Shown here: in pieces, positions 26,586-34,182 of the stretch
Position numbering within the stretch: the stretch's first letter is position 1
How the letters are laid out: every line of letters starts with the position of its first letter
Source of the DNA: Terriglobus albidus
Lineage (GTDB): Bacteria; Acidobacteriota; Terriglobia; Terriglobales; Acidobacteriaceae
Length of the DNA stretch: 64,000 nucleotides
Direction of reading: 5' to 3'
NCBI RefSeq assembly: GCF_008000815.1
Contig: NZ_CP042806.1
Location: 5,022,001-5,086,000, forward strand
Notes under the pieces: generated by a model
What the model was told of the DNA's origin: nothing
What the model saw: only the letters and a program-made list of their open reading frames with translations
Databases searched by the model: none
Program-made: the position numbers and the translations under genes

Positions 26586-27041
26586 ATGAATCGGAAAATC
26601 ACGGTTGCATTCCTGGCAGTGTGCTGCTTGGCGGTGGCCATCACAATGTTCGCGCAGGGCGGCGGCGACACGTCCGCCAACATCCAGCAACTCGAAAAAG
26701 ACATCCGCCACGCGCAAATGAATAGCGATGCCGCATGGTATCGGCAGCACTTGGCTGAGGGCTATGTCGAAGGGCACAGCTGGGGCGACTGGGCGACCAA
26801 GGCCGAGGCCATCAAGCAAGCACAGGACAAGTCCATCAAGTTCACCAAAGGCGAGCTCAGCGATGTGAAGGTGACGACCTTCGGACCCAACACCGCGGTC
26901 GCACACTATAAGTTCACCTACGATGCCACCTTCAACGGCACGCGCCGTGCTCGCGCGGTGATTTGCAGCGACACATGGATCAACCAGTCCGGCGCCTGGA
27001 AGCTCGCTTCCAACCACTGCTCACACGTCGAGGGAACCTAG
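26586..27041 (+). CDS. Secreted SnoaL/DUF4440-like (NTF2 fold) protein
   Basis: A 151-residue protein with a Sec signal peptide (MNRKITVAFLAVCCLAVAITMFAQ, predicted cut after FAQ). The mature part (IQQLEKDIRHAQMNSDAAWYRQHLAEGYVEGHSWGDWATKAEAI ... AVAHYKFTYDATFNG ... SGAWKLASNHCSH) follows the cone-shaped NTF2/SnoaL fold pattern of DUF4440, in which a periplasmic pocket binds a small molecule. No catalytic residues can be named. A purine-rich GAGGGAGAGACAGCA precedes the ATG. It stands alone between Lrp and an opposite-strand SDR. Confidence 0.75.
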   Translation: MNRKITVAFLAVCCLAVAITMFAQGGGDTSANIQQLEKDIRHAQMNSDAAWYRQHLAEGYVEGHSWGDWATKAEAIKQAQDKSIKFTKGELSDVKVTTFGPNTAVAHYKFTYDATFNGTRRARAVICSDTWINQSGAWKLASNHCSHVEGT

Positions 27042-27281
27042 TGTCCTGAGTCTAAAGTTCTCGTCAAAAATGTTGTCATCCTGAACGTTCGGGGTCCCCG
27101 GCCAGCTGTGCTGGCTGGGGTGATTAGTAAAGGACCTGCTTTTTCAACGCTTCGGATGGCGGGGCTCTTCACGATTTATATTGCGAACTTTAGATTCACC
27201 ACACTAGTTCTGGCATACCGCACCTCCTCCAACGACTGAGGACGGCTCTGTTCCCTGCCCCGACCACAGATGGAAAATGCT
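27042..27281. repeat. Intergenic region with hairpin module and MITE half-site
   Basis: CCCCGGCCAGC (27096-27106) pairs with GCTGGCTGGGG (27110-27120), preceded by GGGGTCCCC. The same module, with different bases in the arms, recurs at 53579-53603. GGAAAATGCTCTA (27272-27284) matches one terminal repeat of the MITE-like element and supplies the stop codon of the SDR on the other strand. Confidence 0.55.
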
Positions 27282-28202
27282 CTAACCATCCCGTGTGGTT
27301 TTACCGCCGTCGATAACCATCTGCGCTCCGGTCATATAGGGAAATTCGTCGGAAGCAAGCGCCAGGGCAAACGATGCGATCTCTTCGGCAGTCGCCATCC
27401 GTTTCATCGGAACATGGGACCTCGCCCACATGTCCGCAGCAGCTTTCCAGACTACATCTGGGACGTTCTCCATGTTGGCTACTCGCCGTACCAACGCGGT
27501 ATCGGTGGTTCCAGGAATGAGGGCGTTGATACGGATACCCTTATCCACATAATCGAGCGCTGCGGACTGGACAAGACCAACGAGTCCGCGCTTGCTTGCG
27601 GTGTAGGCGGAACGCTTCGCCGTCGTCGCGATCGCATTGGAAGATGAGGTCACGACGATATTGCCTCCGCCGGCTGCAAGCATATGCGGAATCTCATACT
27701 TCATCGCGAGGAAGACACCACGCACATTCGTGTTCTGAATATCATCCCATTCGGCGGCGCTGTATTCGTGAAGCGGTTTCTCCAGCGTGATACCGGCATT
27801 ATTGAACGCTACATCCAGACGTCCGTACCGCTGGACGGTCTGATCGACAAAAGATTGCACGCTGCTTTCATCGCGTACGTCTGCGCGAATGTAAACCGCC
27901 TCGCCGCCTTGAGATTTGATAGCACTTTCTACTTCCTGTCCGAGATGCTCGCGACGTCCGCAGAATGCAACCTTTGCCCCCTCGGCAGCAAAAGCGATCG
28001 CGGCGGCTCGCCCTATTCCGGATGTTGCTCCTGTAACAAGAACGACTTTCCTTGCAAACCTGCGGCGCGAGTTGACTTGTGCGGCACTCGTGTGAGCCGG
28101 CGACGCACCGCGGGCGCATCCAGCGACACCTGCCGTTATTGCGCCTGCGGTCATCGCCAGCATCGTACGCCGGTCGAGAGCTGCGTGCTTCTCTTCAGAC
28201 AT
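27282..28202 (-). CDS. SDR oxidoreductase with twin-arginine signal and lipobox-like cysteine
   Basis: A 306-residue protein. The N-terminus has DRRTMLAMTAGAITAGVAGC: a twin-arginine motif, hydrophobic stretch and a Cys29 in a lipobox-like VAGC. From residue 50 on it is a classical SDR: VVLVTGATSGIGRAAA, NNAGITLEKPL, VVTSSSNAIATTAKRSAYTASK (active Ser, Tyr, Lys) and a final DGGKTTRDG. SDRs need NAD(P), which is normally absent outside the cytoplasm, so either cofactor is carried folded through Tat or the leader is a membrane anchor. The stop TAG coincides with a MITE-type terminal repeat. Substrate unknown. Confidence 0.85.
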   Translation of the reverse strand: MSEEKHAALDRRTMLAMTAGAITAGVAGCARGASPAHTSAAQVNSRRRFARKVVLVTGATSGIGRAAAIAFAAEGAKVAFCGRREHLGQEVESAIKSQGGEAVYIRADVRDESSVQSFVDQTVQRYGRLDVAFNNAGITLEKPLHEYSAAEWDDIQNTNVRGVFLAMKYEIPHMLAAGGGNIVVTSSSNAIATTAKRSAYTASKRGLVGLVQSAALDYVDKGIRINALIPGTTDTALVRRVANMENVPDVVWKAAADMWARSHVPMKRMATAEEIASFALALASDEFPYMTGAQMVIDGGKTTRDG

Positions 28203-28235
28203 AAGTGAACTCCTTCGTAATCGGTTCGAGATGAA

Positions 28236-28712
28236 TTAGTAGAGCAAGGAGATCTCGATCACCTTCTCAGGCTGGTCTAACTGAAACTTCGCTTCGGCAA
28301 ACTTGGGAGGCCCCATAGATCTCTTCGGATTGTTTGAGGCGCCATATCCTTCCTTCGGAATGCCGAAGACGTTCTTATCCAGCTGGCCGTTCAGGTTCTC
28401 ATCATGAAAGACCGACACGGCATAGACACCAGGGGGAAGGTCATTCAGCATTACCTGTGCGCTTAGGGTCTGCGGATCGATCTTGACCTGGAGCGTGCGA
28501 AACGCCTTCGACTTATCTGCGGGAAAGCCTGCTCCATCATGGAACAGGGCAATGGCGATCTGCCCTTTGCTGTTTCTCGCACCGGCAACCTGGACCGTGA
28601 GTTTTGAAGTCACCCCGTCTTGCGAGACAAGTCCCGAAGCGATGCCTGACGCGCCCCCAGGAGCTGATGCAAATAAGGCGATCGCAGCAATGCACAGGAA
28701 CAATAGGTCCAT
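28236..28712 (-). CDS. Secreted DUF2141 protein
   Basis: A 158-residue protein with a signal peptide (LLFLCIAAIALFASAPGGASG). The mature part fits DUF2141: LTVQVAGARNSKGQIAIALFHDGAGFP, LNDLPPGVYAVSVFHDENLNGQLDKNVFGIPKEGYGASNN and KFAEAKFQLD. The DxNxNGxLDxN loop resembles a calcium-binding motif. Function unknown; the family is common in outer-membrane-rich bacteria. No good ribosome-binding site precedes ATG 28712, and the DNA immediately upstream belongs to a decayed region, so its promoter may have been disturbed. It is 33 bases downstream of the Tat-SDR start and on the same strand but read before it. Confidence 0.75.
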   Translation of the reverse strand: MDLLFLCIAAIALFASAPGGASGIASGLVSQDGVTSKLTVQVAGARNSKGQIAIALFHDGAGFPADKSKAFRTLQVKIDPQTLSAQVMLNDLPPGVYAVSVFHDENLNGQLDKNVFGIPKEGYGASNNPKRSMGPPKFAEAKFQLDQPEKVIEISLLY

Positions 28713-28810
28713 GGCCGCACGATCCAGGATCGCCTCCGCCCTTTCTTGCCATCTACAACGGACTCCTGATTCTGATCGTCGGTGGGATAACTCTACTGCC
28801 GGGTGCGCTG

Positions 28811-29114
28811 AGAGGGTTCACCATTAACCTTACCGCGAGGGACCGCGGAGTACTCACTGGGTGCTCTGATTCACGAGGACGTCTCCTATCACCGATGCGA
28901 CTGTACGGGCTTCTTTCCCCGAACCGCACATGCGTTTGCCTCCGTGCTGACGGCAAAGACAAGAAGCGGACGGACTGTATTCTCTGTTCCTTCCCTGGTA
29001 TCTCCATACGCGGGTTCGTTTATGGCGGTGAATGCGTGGTATCCGAGCCGTTATGAACCTGCCGATGTGAAGGCGTTAGCGCAGGGAATGATCGGTTATC
29101 TCATCACATTTTGA
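28811..29114 (+). pseudogene. C-terminal half of a rearranged Acidobacteria conserved protein
   Basis: An open stretch without a start codon reads EYSLGALIHEDVSYHRC, DCTGFFPRTAHAFASVLTAK, FSVPSLVSPYAGSFMAVNAW and YPSRYEPADV before a TGA. This matches, from memory, the C-terminal half of a conserved secreted Acidobacteria family whose middle reads roughly 'kED.lyYRCeCtGFFPR.nHA...tltar..dG.rvFSfssLVAPYAG...v..WYP.Rf'. The beginning is shifted: the preceding residues GFTINLTARD are in the next frame, indicating a one-base insertion near 28841-28846. The missing N-terminal half lies at 29475-29690 on the other strand. Confidence 0.6.
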
Positions 29115-29338
29115 AGTTGATGGTGGAGGAAAACTATGCAGCGCTATCTTTCCGCCGGCTTTGAACACAAACGACATGTTTCCTATCCGCAATGGATTCC
29201 CAACCGCGTCCTGTGCCGTGAGCAGATTCAGTCCTGGAATAGCAATGAGCTGTGCAGTGGCCCATGTTACTCTCCTGCAATTCTGGCAGGAACGGCAAAG
29301 AAAAGGAATAAGTGCCGGAAATGACCGAGGGTTCCGTT

Positions 29339-29464
29339 TCAGAACGCTGGGATAGATCGGAGCTGACCATCACCACAACCAATGCGCCGGTTCGTAGCCT
29401 GCGCGTGTGTCGTTACACTTGCGATCCAGACCAAGCAAGCGGCTATCTTCAAGTTGGAGATCAT
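29339..29464 (-). pseudogene. Truncated secreted-protein start (signal peptide only)
   Basis: A perfect AAGGAGG lies seven bases before ATG 29464, followed by a convincing signal peptide (MISNLKIAACLVWIASVTTHAQA). After cleavage only about 18 residues of unremarkable sequence follow before a stop. This looks like the 5' end of an exported protein cut or frameshifted, inside the rearranged stretch 28811-29690. I cannot identify the family. Confidence 0.35.
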
Positions 29465-29474
29465 GTGTTCCTCC

Positions 29475-29690
29475 TTACGCATGCCTTGATCCGTAACGTT
29501 CGCCGTACCCTTGACCGCCCGAATCCCATTCCGGCGGCGCCGGCTTTGCCTGATCGATTCCCGCACCGATGGCCGAGCTGATCAATCCTGGTGGGCCAAA
29601 GGTGGAGTACAGGTAGTTTCGGAACTGTTGCTTGTGATCAGGAAAACGATAGGCGCTGCTGCTATCGTCTCCAGCGCTGGAACGCCTCCG
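29475..29690 (-). pseudogene. N-terminal half of the same rearranged conserved protein
   Basis: The minus-strand frame reads DHKQQFRNYLYSTFGPPGLI, SSAIGAGIDQAKPAPPEWDS and GGQGYGERYGSRHA before a TAA. These are the family's N-terminal blocks ('F.nYl...fGP......a..agi.q....PpEW..G..Gy..R.GS'). Inverting the DNA from about 28811 to 29474 would place the C-terminal half directly after RYGSRH on this strand, giving RYGSRHGFTINLT as expected. The 5' end of this half is also decayed. Confidence 0.6.
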
Positions 29691-29789
29691 TCAGCGCCTG
29701 CGAGAGTGCGGTTTCGAGTGACGTTTAATCTGATCGGCGAATTTATCGCTCCGCGGCGTTGACCAACGGATCAGATAGCGATCGCGTTG

Positions 29790-31199
29790 ATGATCCTGGG
29801 CCTTCTTGTGTGTACAGCCGGTGCGGCCGCCAGTCTCTTCCTTCCTCCTCCCGGCGCCATGGCACACCTCGCCCAGATAGGAAGATTTCAAGGCGTAATT
29901 CTGCTTGTTATTGGCGTGTTCTTCTATTTCTCCCACTTTCGGGCTGCTGATCTCTTCGCAAAGATCGCGCTTCGCCTGATTCTGGGTGGGTTGCTGGCGC
30001 TCGGCGGAGCCCTTCTTTTGTTTGGACCAGTTGCTTCCGCAACTCGTAATATGCCCTTGCCGCTGGCAACCGAAACGCTGCTGGCAGTAGTAATTCTGGG
30101 CGGAGCCATCTTGCTCTACCTGCGATTGGGTCACTGGATTGACCTGCTCGTGGAACGCAGGGTCTTTGGGAAACGGGACCCTCGCCAGATGATCCAGGAC
30201 TTTCGTCAGCAGATCGGATCTCAGAATTCCAGGGCGTCACTCATCGCATCGATCCAATCCGCAGCCATAGAGGCACTCGCAATGAGGCCGGAAGAGATTC
30301 AGGTTGAGCCGGGCCTGCCGGATCACACCGCACCACCGGCCGATCTCCTGATCCCAATTCTTCCATCAAGCAGCAAACCGATTCACCTTGCGGTCTCTCT
30401 GCAAGGGGATCGAAGAACGCTTCTCACGACAGAGATTGATCTACTGCATGAGATCGCCCTGTATACGGGGAAGCGGCTCAATGATCTTGAACGCGAGGAA
30501 GAGAGAATCGAACGGGTTCGCACGGAAGGGAACCTCAGCCGTCAATTGGTGGAAGCGGAGTTACGTGCACTTCGGTCACAGATCAATCCACACTTCCTTT
30601 TCAATTCACTGAATACGATCGCTTCCCTCATACCGTCGGAACCGGAGAAAGCAGAGAAGATGACAATCCGTCTGAGCAGCATCTTCCGGTATGTGCTGAT
30701 CCAATCGGGACGGCCGTTCAGTTCTCTGCACGAAGAGATGGAATTTCTGCGAACCATCCTTGAGATCGAGCAGATCCGCTTCGGAGAGAGGTTGTCCGTG
30801 ACATTCGAGATAGACTCGGCAGCCGAACACCTGATGATTCCGTCGCTGATCCTGCAACCCTTGGTTGAGAATGCGATCAAGCATGGCGTTACCCCGAAGA
30901 TCGGCAAAAGTCATATCCTTGTCGGGGCTCAACTTCACGATGACACGATCCAGATCAGGATTGAAGACGACGGACATGGCCTGCGCACAGACAATGACCT
31001 TGACCGTCGGTTGCGAGCACACATGACGAATGGCACCGGCATTGGTTTACAGAACGTCCGGGAGCGTCTCAGCACTCTCTATGGTACGGCTGCAGCCCTG
31101 ACTCTTACGGATCTCGAAAGTGCCGGATGCAGAGCAACCATGACGATTCCCCTCTATGGAGCGAAGAATGCAAATTCGAGCGTTGCTCGCGGACGATGA
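29790..31199 (+). CDS. LytS-like membrane sensor histidine kinase
   Basis: A 469-residue kinase. Three to four membrane helices fill the first 115 residues (MILGLLVCTAGAAASLFL, FQGVILLVIGVFFYFS, LILGGLLALGGALLLFG, LLAVVILGGAILLYL). After a linker and coiled coil (LEREEERIERVRTEG) comes the His_kinase domain: LRSQINPHFLFNSLNTI with the phospho-acceptor His near 268, and an HATPase with LVENAIKHG, EDDGHG and GTGIGLQNVRERL. It overlaps the next gene by 32 bases, so the LytTR regulator is its partner. An in-frame TTG at 29787 is possible; the frame closes just upstream, and no good ribosome-binding site is seen. Confidence 0.9.
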   Translation: MILGLLVCTAGAAASLFLPPPGAMAHLAQIGRFQGVILLVIGVFFYFSHFRAADLFAKIALRLILGGLLALGGALLLFGPVASATRNMPLPLATETLLAVVILGGAILLYLRLGHWIDLLVERRVFGKRDPRQMIQDFRQQIGSQNSRASLIASIQSAAIEALAMRPEEIQVEPGLPDHTAPPADLLIPILPSSSKPIHLAVSLQGDRRTLLTTEIDLLHEIALYTGKRLNDLEREEERIERVRTEGNLSRQLVEAELRALRSQINPHFLFNSLNTIASLIPSEPEKAEKMTIRLSSIFRYVLIQSGRPFSSLHEEMEFLRTILEIEQIRFGERLSVTFEIDSAAEHLMIPSLILQPLVENAIKHGVTPKIGKSHILVGAQLHDDTIQIRIEDDGHGLRTDNDLDRRLRAHMTNGTGIGLQNVRERLSTLYGTAAALTLTDLESAGCRATMTIPLYGAKNANSSVARGR

Positions 31200-31935
31200 A
31201 CCAGCGGCACGGGCACGGCTGCGCAGATTGCTTGACCGTGATTCGAGCATCCATATCGTTGGCGAAGCGGAAAACGGTGTGGAAGCTCTTCAAGGCATTG
31301 AGCAGCTTCGTCCCGACCTGCTCTTCCTCGATGTTGAAATGCCGGGGCTGAATGGCTTTGAGGTTCTAAAGAGCATTTCAGCGGACAAACCTCGTCCCTT
31401 CACGATCTTCATCACCGGCTTTCACGAATACGCAATGGAGGCCTTTCGAGAGCGCGCGATCGCTTACCTTCTGAAGCCGATCGAAGAAGAAGACCTGCGA
31501 GAGATGGTGGAGCGCGCTGCCGTTCTTATCCAGAATGCCTCGTCCCGGCGGGCCGAGGACGAGAAAGTGAATCGGCTGCTCGGCAATGCACCGCCGTCTA
31601 TGCAGCAGATCGTCGCCAGGAAGGCCAACCGGATCTTCCTGATGAATCCCGCGGATGCAGTTTATTTCTTTATGGACAGTGGCATTCTGCGGATGCGAGT
31701 TGAGAACGATACCTACTGGGTGAACTATCAAATCGGTGAGTTGGAAGAAGCCCTGGAAGGACGTGGCTTTTTCCGCGCTCACCGAGCCTCGCTGGTCAAC
31801 CTGGCTCGCATCAAAGAACTTCGGCTCGATCCTGGAAGCAGTATCGTGCTCGTCATGAATGATGCGAAGAACTCTGAGATCGAAGTCAGTGAGCGGCAGG
31901 CACGTGCTCTCCGCGCACGTATCCCAGGATTGTAG
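31168..31935 (+). CDS. LytTR-family response regulator
   Basis: A 255-residue regulator. The receiver domain (residues 1-120) has ADDE near the start, the phospho-acceptor Asp55 in LLFLDVEMPG, and LLKPIEEEDL with the conserved Lys. The LytTR DNA-binding domain (about 145-250) includes IVARKANRIFLMNPADAVYFFMDSG, YQIGELEEALEGRGFFRAHRASLVNL and a final SERQARALRARI. It works with the upstream LytS-like kinase, whose gene it overlaps. ATG 31168 (with GGAGCGAAGA upstream) was preferred over an in-frame start twelve bases earlier. Target genes are unknown. Confidence 0.92.
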   Translation: MQIRALLADDEPAARARLRRLLDRDSSIHIVGEAENGVEALQGIEQLRPDLLFLDVEMPGLNGFEVLKSISADKPRPFTIFITGFHEYAMEAFRERAIAYLLKPIEEEDLREMVERAAVLIQNASSRRAEDEKVNRLLGNAPPSMQQIVARKANRIFLMNPADAVYFFMDSGILRMRVENDTYWVNYQIGELEEALEGRGFFRAHRASLVNLARIKELRLDPGSSIVLVMNDAKNSEIEVSERQARALRARIPGL

Positions 31936-31983
31936 ATGCCGCTGTGAGACGCTTACTTCTTCGATTCTTCAGCAAGGAAATAA

Positions 31984-32377
31984 GCGGAGCTGTGGCGCAA
32001 CACTCGCGTCGTCAACAAGCGCTTCCCTGAGAAGCTTCGCGCCCGTATGACTACTACCTACAGCGACTTCGCCTTCGCGGCCTCTGATCAATATGCCGCT
32101 GTCTTTCAGCAGATGAAGAATGAGAGCCTTCCCCCTGCTCTATCACTGCTCCGCCGGTAAAGACCGCACTGGCGTTTTCAGCGCACTCCTGTTGCTAACG
32201 TTAGGTGTCCCGGAGAAGACCGTGCTTGAGGACTACGCGCTCACCAACAAGTATCTCCTCGAAAACCCGAACGACCAGACGATGCAGAAGCTCTCTAATA
32301 CACCCGGGAACAGCCAGCTTGCACATCTGACGAAAGAACAACGCGCGATCCTGATGGCCGCCGACCCCGTGCAGTAA
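31984..32377 (+). pseudogene. Frameshifted, N-terminally truncated tyrosine-protein phosphatase
   Basis: One frame reads NKRFPEKLRARMTTTYSDF and DQYAAVFQQMKNESLPP up to about 32135. The next frame continues LLYHCSAGKDRTGVFSALLLL and on to AILMAADPVQ (stop 32377). HCSAGKDRTG is the CX5R phosphatase loop of Y_phosphatase3 proteins. The frames join at a run of five Cs (about 32131-32135), where removing one C restores NESLPLLYHCSAGKDRTG. The family is about 250 residues, so the N-terminal half is also lost. A sequencing error at the C run could explain the frameshift but not the truncation. Confidence 0.75.
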
Positions 32378-32493
32378 GAGGTTCATCCTTACAGCGTTAC
32401 TTATGGTTCCGAGTTGTCGCACGAAACATGCGGCTACCCGGAACCTTTTTATGTCATCAACCTCTGTCCCAGAGCTCTGCGTCGCAGGAGCTA

Positions 32494-33843
32494 TTAAGAG
32501 AGTCCGACCCTCCGTCCGAGGTTCGACGTGAAGACTCGGCTTGGATCGTACTTGGCCTTTGTTTCAAGCCAGGCATCCACCTCGGGGTACATAGTGCGGA
32601 AGGCCACTGCATCTGTGTAGGAATCCTTGCCCAGATAAATCCGTCCTCCTGCGTCAATCACCATTGCGTCCAGCCGCTTGAGCAACGCGGGAGTGTTCTG
32701 CCGTATGGGGAAGTCAATTGCGAATGTGTAACCCTCACGCGGAAAGGACAAGATGCCACCGCTTTCCTTGCCGAGTCTTTTCAGGACGTTGAGAAACGGC
32801 AGTTCACCCGAGGACAAAATGGCCGTAAGGATCTTCCGCATATTTTCCAAGCCGTTCTCGAAAGGGATGACGAACTGGTACTGCGTGAATCCACGGCGAC
32901 CATATCCACGATTCCATTCTGCAACTTTGTCGAGTGGGTAAAAGAAAGCCTCATAGTGACCGAGCGGCGTTGCACTTGCCTGAATCCGCTGAATTGCAGC
33001 ATTGACGATCCGCATACTGAGCGGGTTCAGCGTGACCTCGGGTAATTCGAACGGTACTGTGACCTTCGGTGCCCCTGACACTTTGAAGGGAGTCGCCGCA
33101 AGGCGGGGAGAGAGGTCGCTTAGCTTTGCGTGGTCGCCCACAGTTAGTACCCCTCGTCCGAGCCGGGCACCAGTGGCGAATACATCCAAGGTAGCCACGG
33201 AGTAAGGAAAGGAATGATCGTGCTCATCCAAAACGGCCATCATGCCTTCCAGGTCGTTCGCCTTGATCGACTTCTGATGAAAGTAGGTTGTCTCAATCTG
33301 CCGCAGCCGGATAGTGGCAGTGAGTATGAAGCCGAGCAGGCCCATGTCGCCGAACGTCGCCCAGAAGAGATCTTCGTTCTCGCTCCGGCTTGCGGTGACA
33401 ACATCGCCATTCGCAAGCAAGACAGTCATCGAATCGACACAGTTGCTGAAGCAGCCTTGGGCATGGTGCGCCTTGCCATGGACATCGTTAGCAATGCAGC
33501 CGCCCACGGTGACGAACTTCGTTCCTGGAGTGATCATCGGAAACCAGCCTCTCGGAGCGAAAGTTTCGATAATGCTCTCAAGACTTGTTCCCGCTTCACA
33601 GGTAAGTATTCCAGTCAGGTCATCGAAACCAAGCAGGCGATTCATGGTCGTCGTTACAACCACTTGCCTGTCTGAGTTGATTGCGCAGTCCCCGTAGCTC
33701 CGCCCTAGTCCTCGGGCTACAGTTCCATTCCTATCGAGACAAGCCTCTACTTCCGAGCTGAACTGAGGCCTGGTAACAAAGCATTCAACTCTGCAGTTCG
33801 CTCCCCATCCTGCAAGCAAGGTCTTTTGGCCGGAAGTCTTCAT
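32494..33843 (-). CDS. DprE1-like FAD-binding oxidoreductase
   Basis: A 449-residue VAO-type flavoprotein. The FAD-binding domain shows ARGLGRSYGDCAIN, CEAGTSLESIIETFAPRGWFPMITPGTKFVTVGGCIANDVHGKAHHAQG and FWATFGDMGLLGFI, very like decaprenylphosphoryl-ribose 2-oxidase DprE1. The C-terminus ends DPSRVFTSNLGRRVGL (family: DP.gvf.SdLsRRL.L). In mycobacteria DprE1 with DprE2 makes decaprenylphosphoryl-arabinose; no DprE2 or arabinosyltransferase is next to this gene. An unrelated polyprenyl-sugar or sugar oxidation is possible. No signal peptide is seen. Confidence 0.82.
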   Translation of the reverse strand: MKTSGQKTLLAGWGANCRVECFVTRPQFSSEVEACLDRNGTVARGLGRSYGDCAINSDRQVVVTTTMNRLLGFDDLTGILTCEAGTSLESIIETFAPRGWFPMITPGTKFVTVGGCIANDVHGKAHHAQGCFSNCVDSMTVLLANGDVVTASRSENEDLFWATFGDMGLLGFILTATIRLRQIETTYFHQKSIKANDLEGMMAVLDEHDHSFPYSVATLDVFATGARLGRGVLTVGDHAKLSDLSPRLAATPFKVSGAPKVTVPFELPEVTLNPLSMRIVNAAIQRIQASATPLGHYEAFFYPLDKVAEWNRGYGRRGFTQYQFVIPFENGLENMRKILTAILSSGELPFLNVLKRLGKESGGILSFPREGYTFAIDFPIRQNTPALLKRLDAMVIDAGGRIYLGKDSYTDAVAFRTMYPEVDAWLETKAKYDPSRVFTSNLGRRVGLS

Positions 33844-34182
33844 TCGCCCTCACACCACTGTCAACCGGAAAGTTCTAAATCATTCTAAATTCCCGGTAGG
33901 GCTTAGCTCCGCCCCGCCCACCCTAGCGTTGCGAGGGTGGGGCACCCGGGCGGTATTGATCTCCACAGGGTGCGCTCTATGAACGATGGACGAAGGACCG
34001 AAACATCGTGAACACGGCTACGGGCATTACGCAGGATCTCGATGCGCTCGTCAAGCTCGTTACAAAATGGTTTCCAAATGGAGTTGGGGAAAAGCCTGTC
34101 GGGCACTGGCCGGTTGGGTAGAAACGGAAAGCCCCATTCTGCGGAATGGGGCTTTCCGTTCACTATGAACTATTACTACGTA
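33844..34182. other. Intergenic region with hairpins and a degraded gene end
   Basis: About 340 bases. CCCACCCT and AGGGTGGG near 33919-33942 form one hairpin of the kind seen in other intergenic blocks. TTACGCAGGATCTCGAT at 34027-34043 repeats exactly at 34220-34236 inside the GH5-like gene, and the minus-strand reading here (ERIEILRNARSR) echoes that gene's C-terminus (REIEILRNTARK), suggesting the remains of a duplicated 3' end. The terminator at 34123-34160 is listed separately. Confidence 0.45.
34123..34160. terminator. Strong hairpin terminator after the GH5-like gene
   Basis: AACGGAAAGCCCCATTC (34123-34139) and GAATGGGGCTTTCCGTT (34144-34160) form a perfect 17-bp stem with a 4-base loop. 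It lies 22 bases past the stop of the minus-strand glycosidase and ends its transcript. Confidence 0.85.

Noticed and set aside
29134-29382. An 82-codon minus-strand frame in the rearranged region
   Set aside because: It begins with no ribosome-binding site and shows no family motif; the decayed-gene explanation fits this stretch better.
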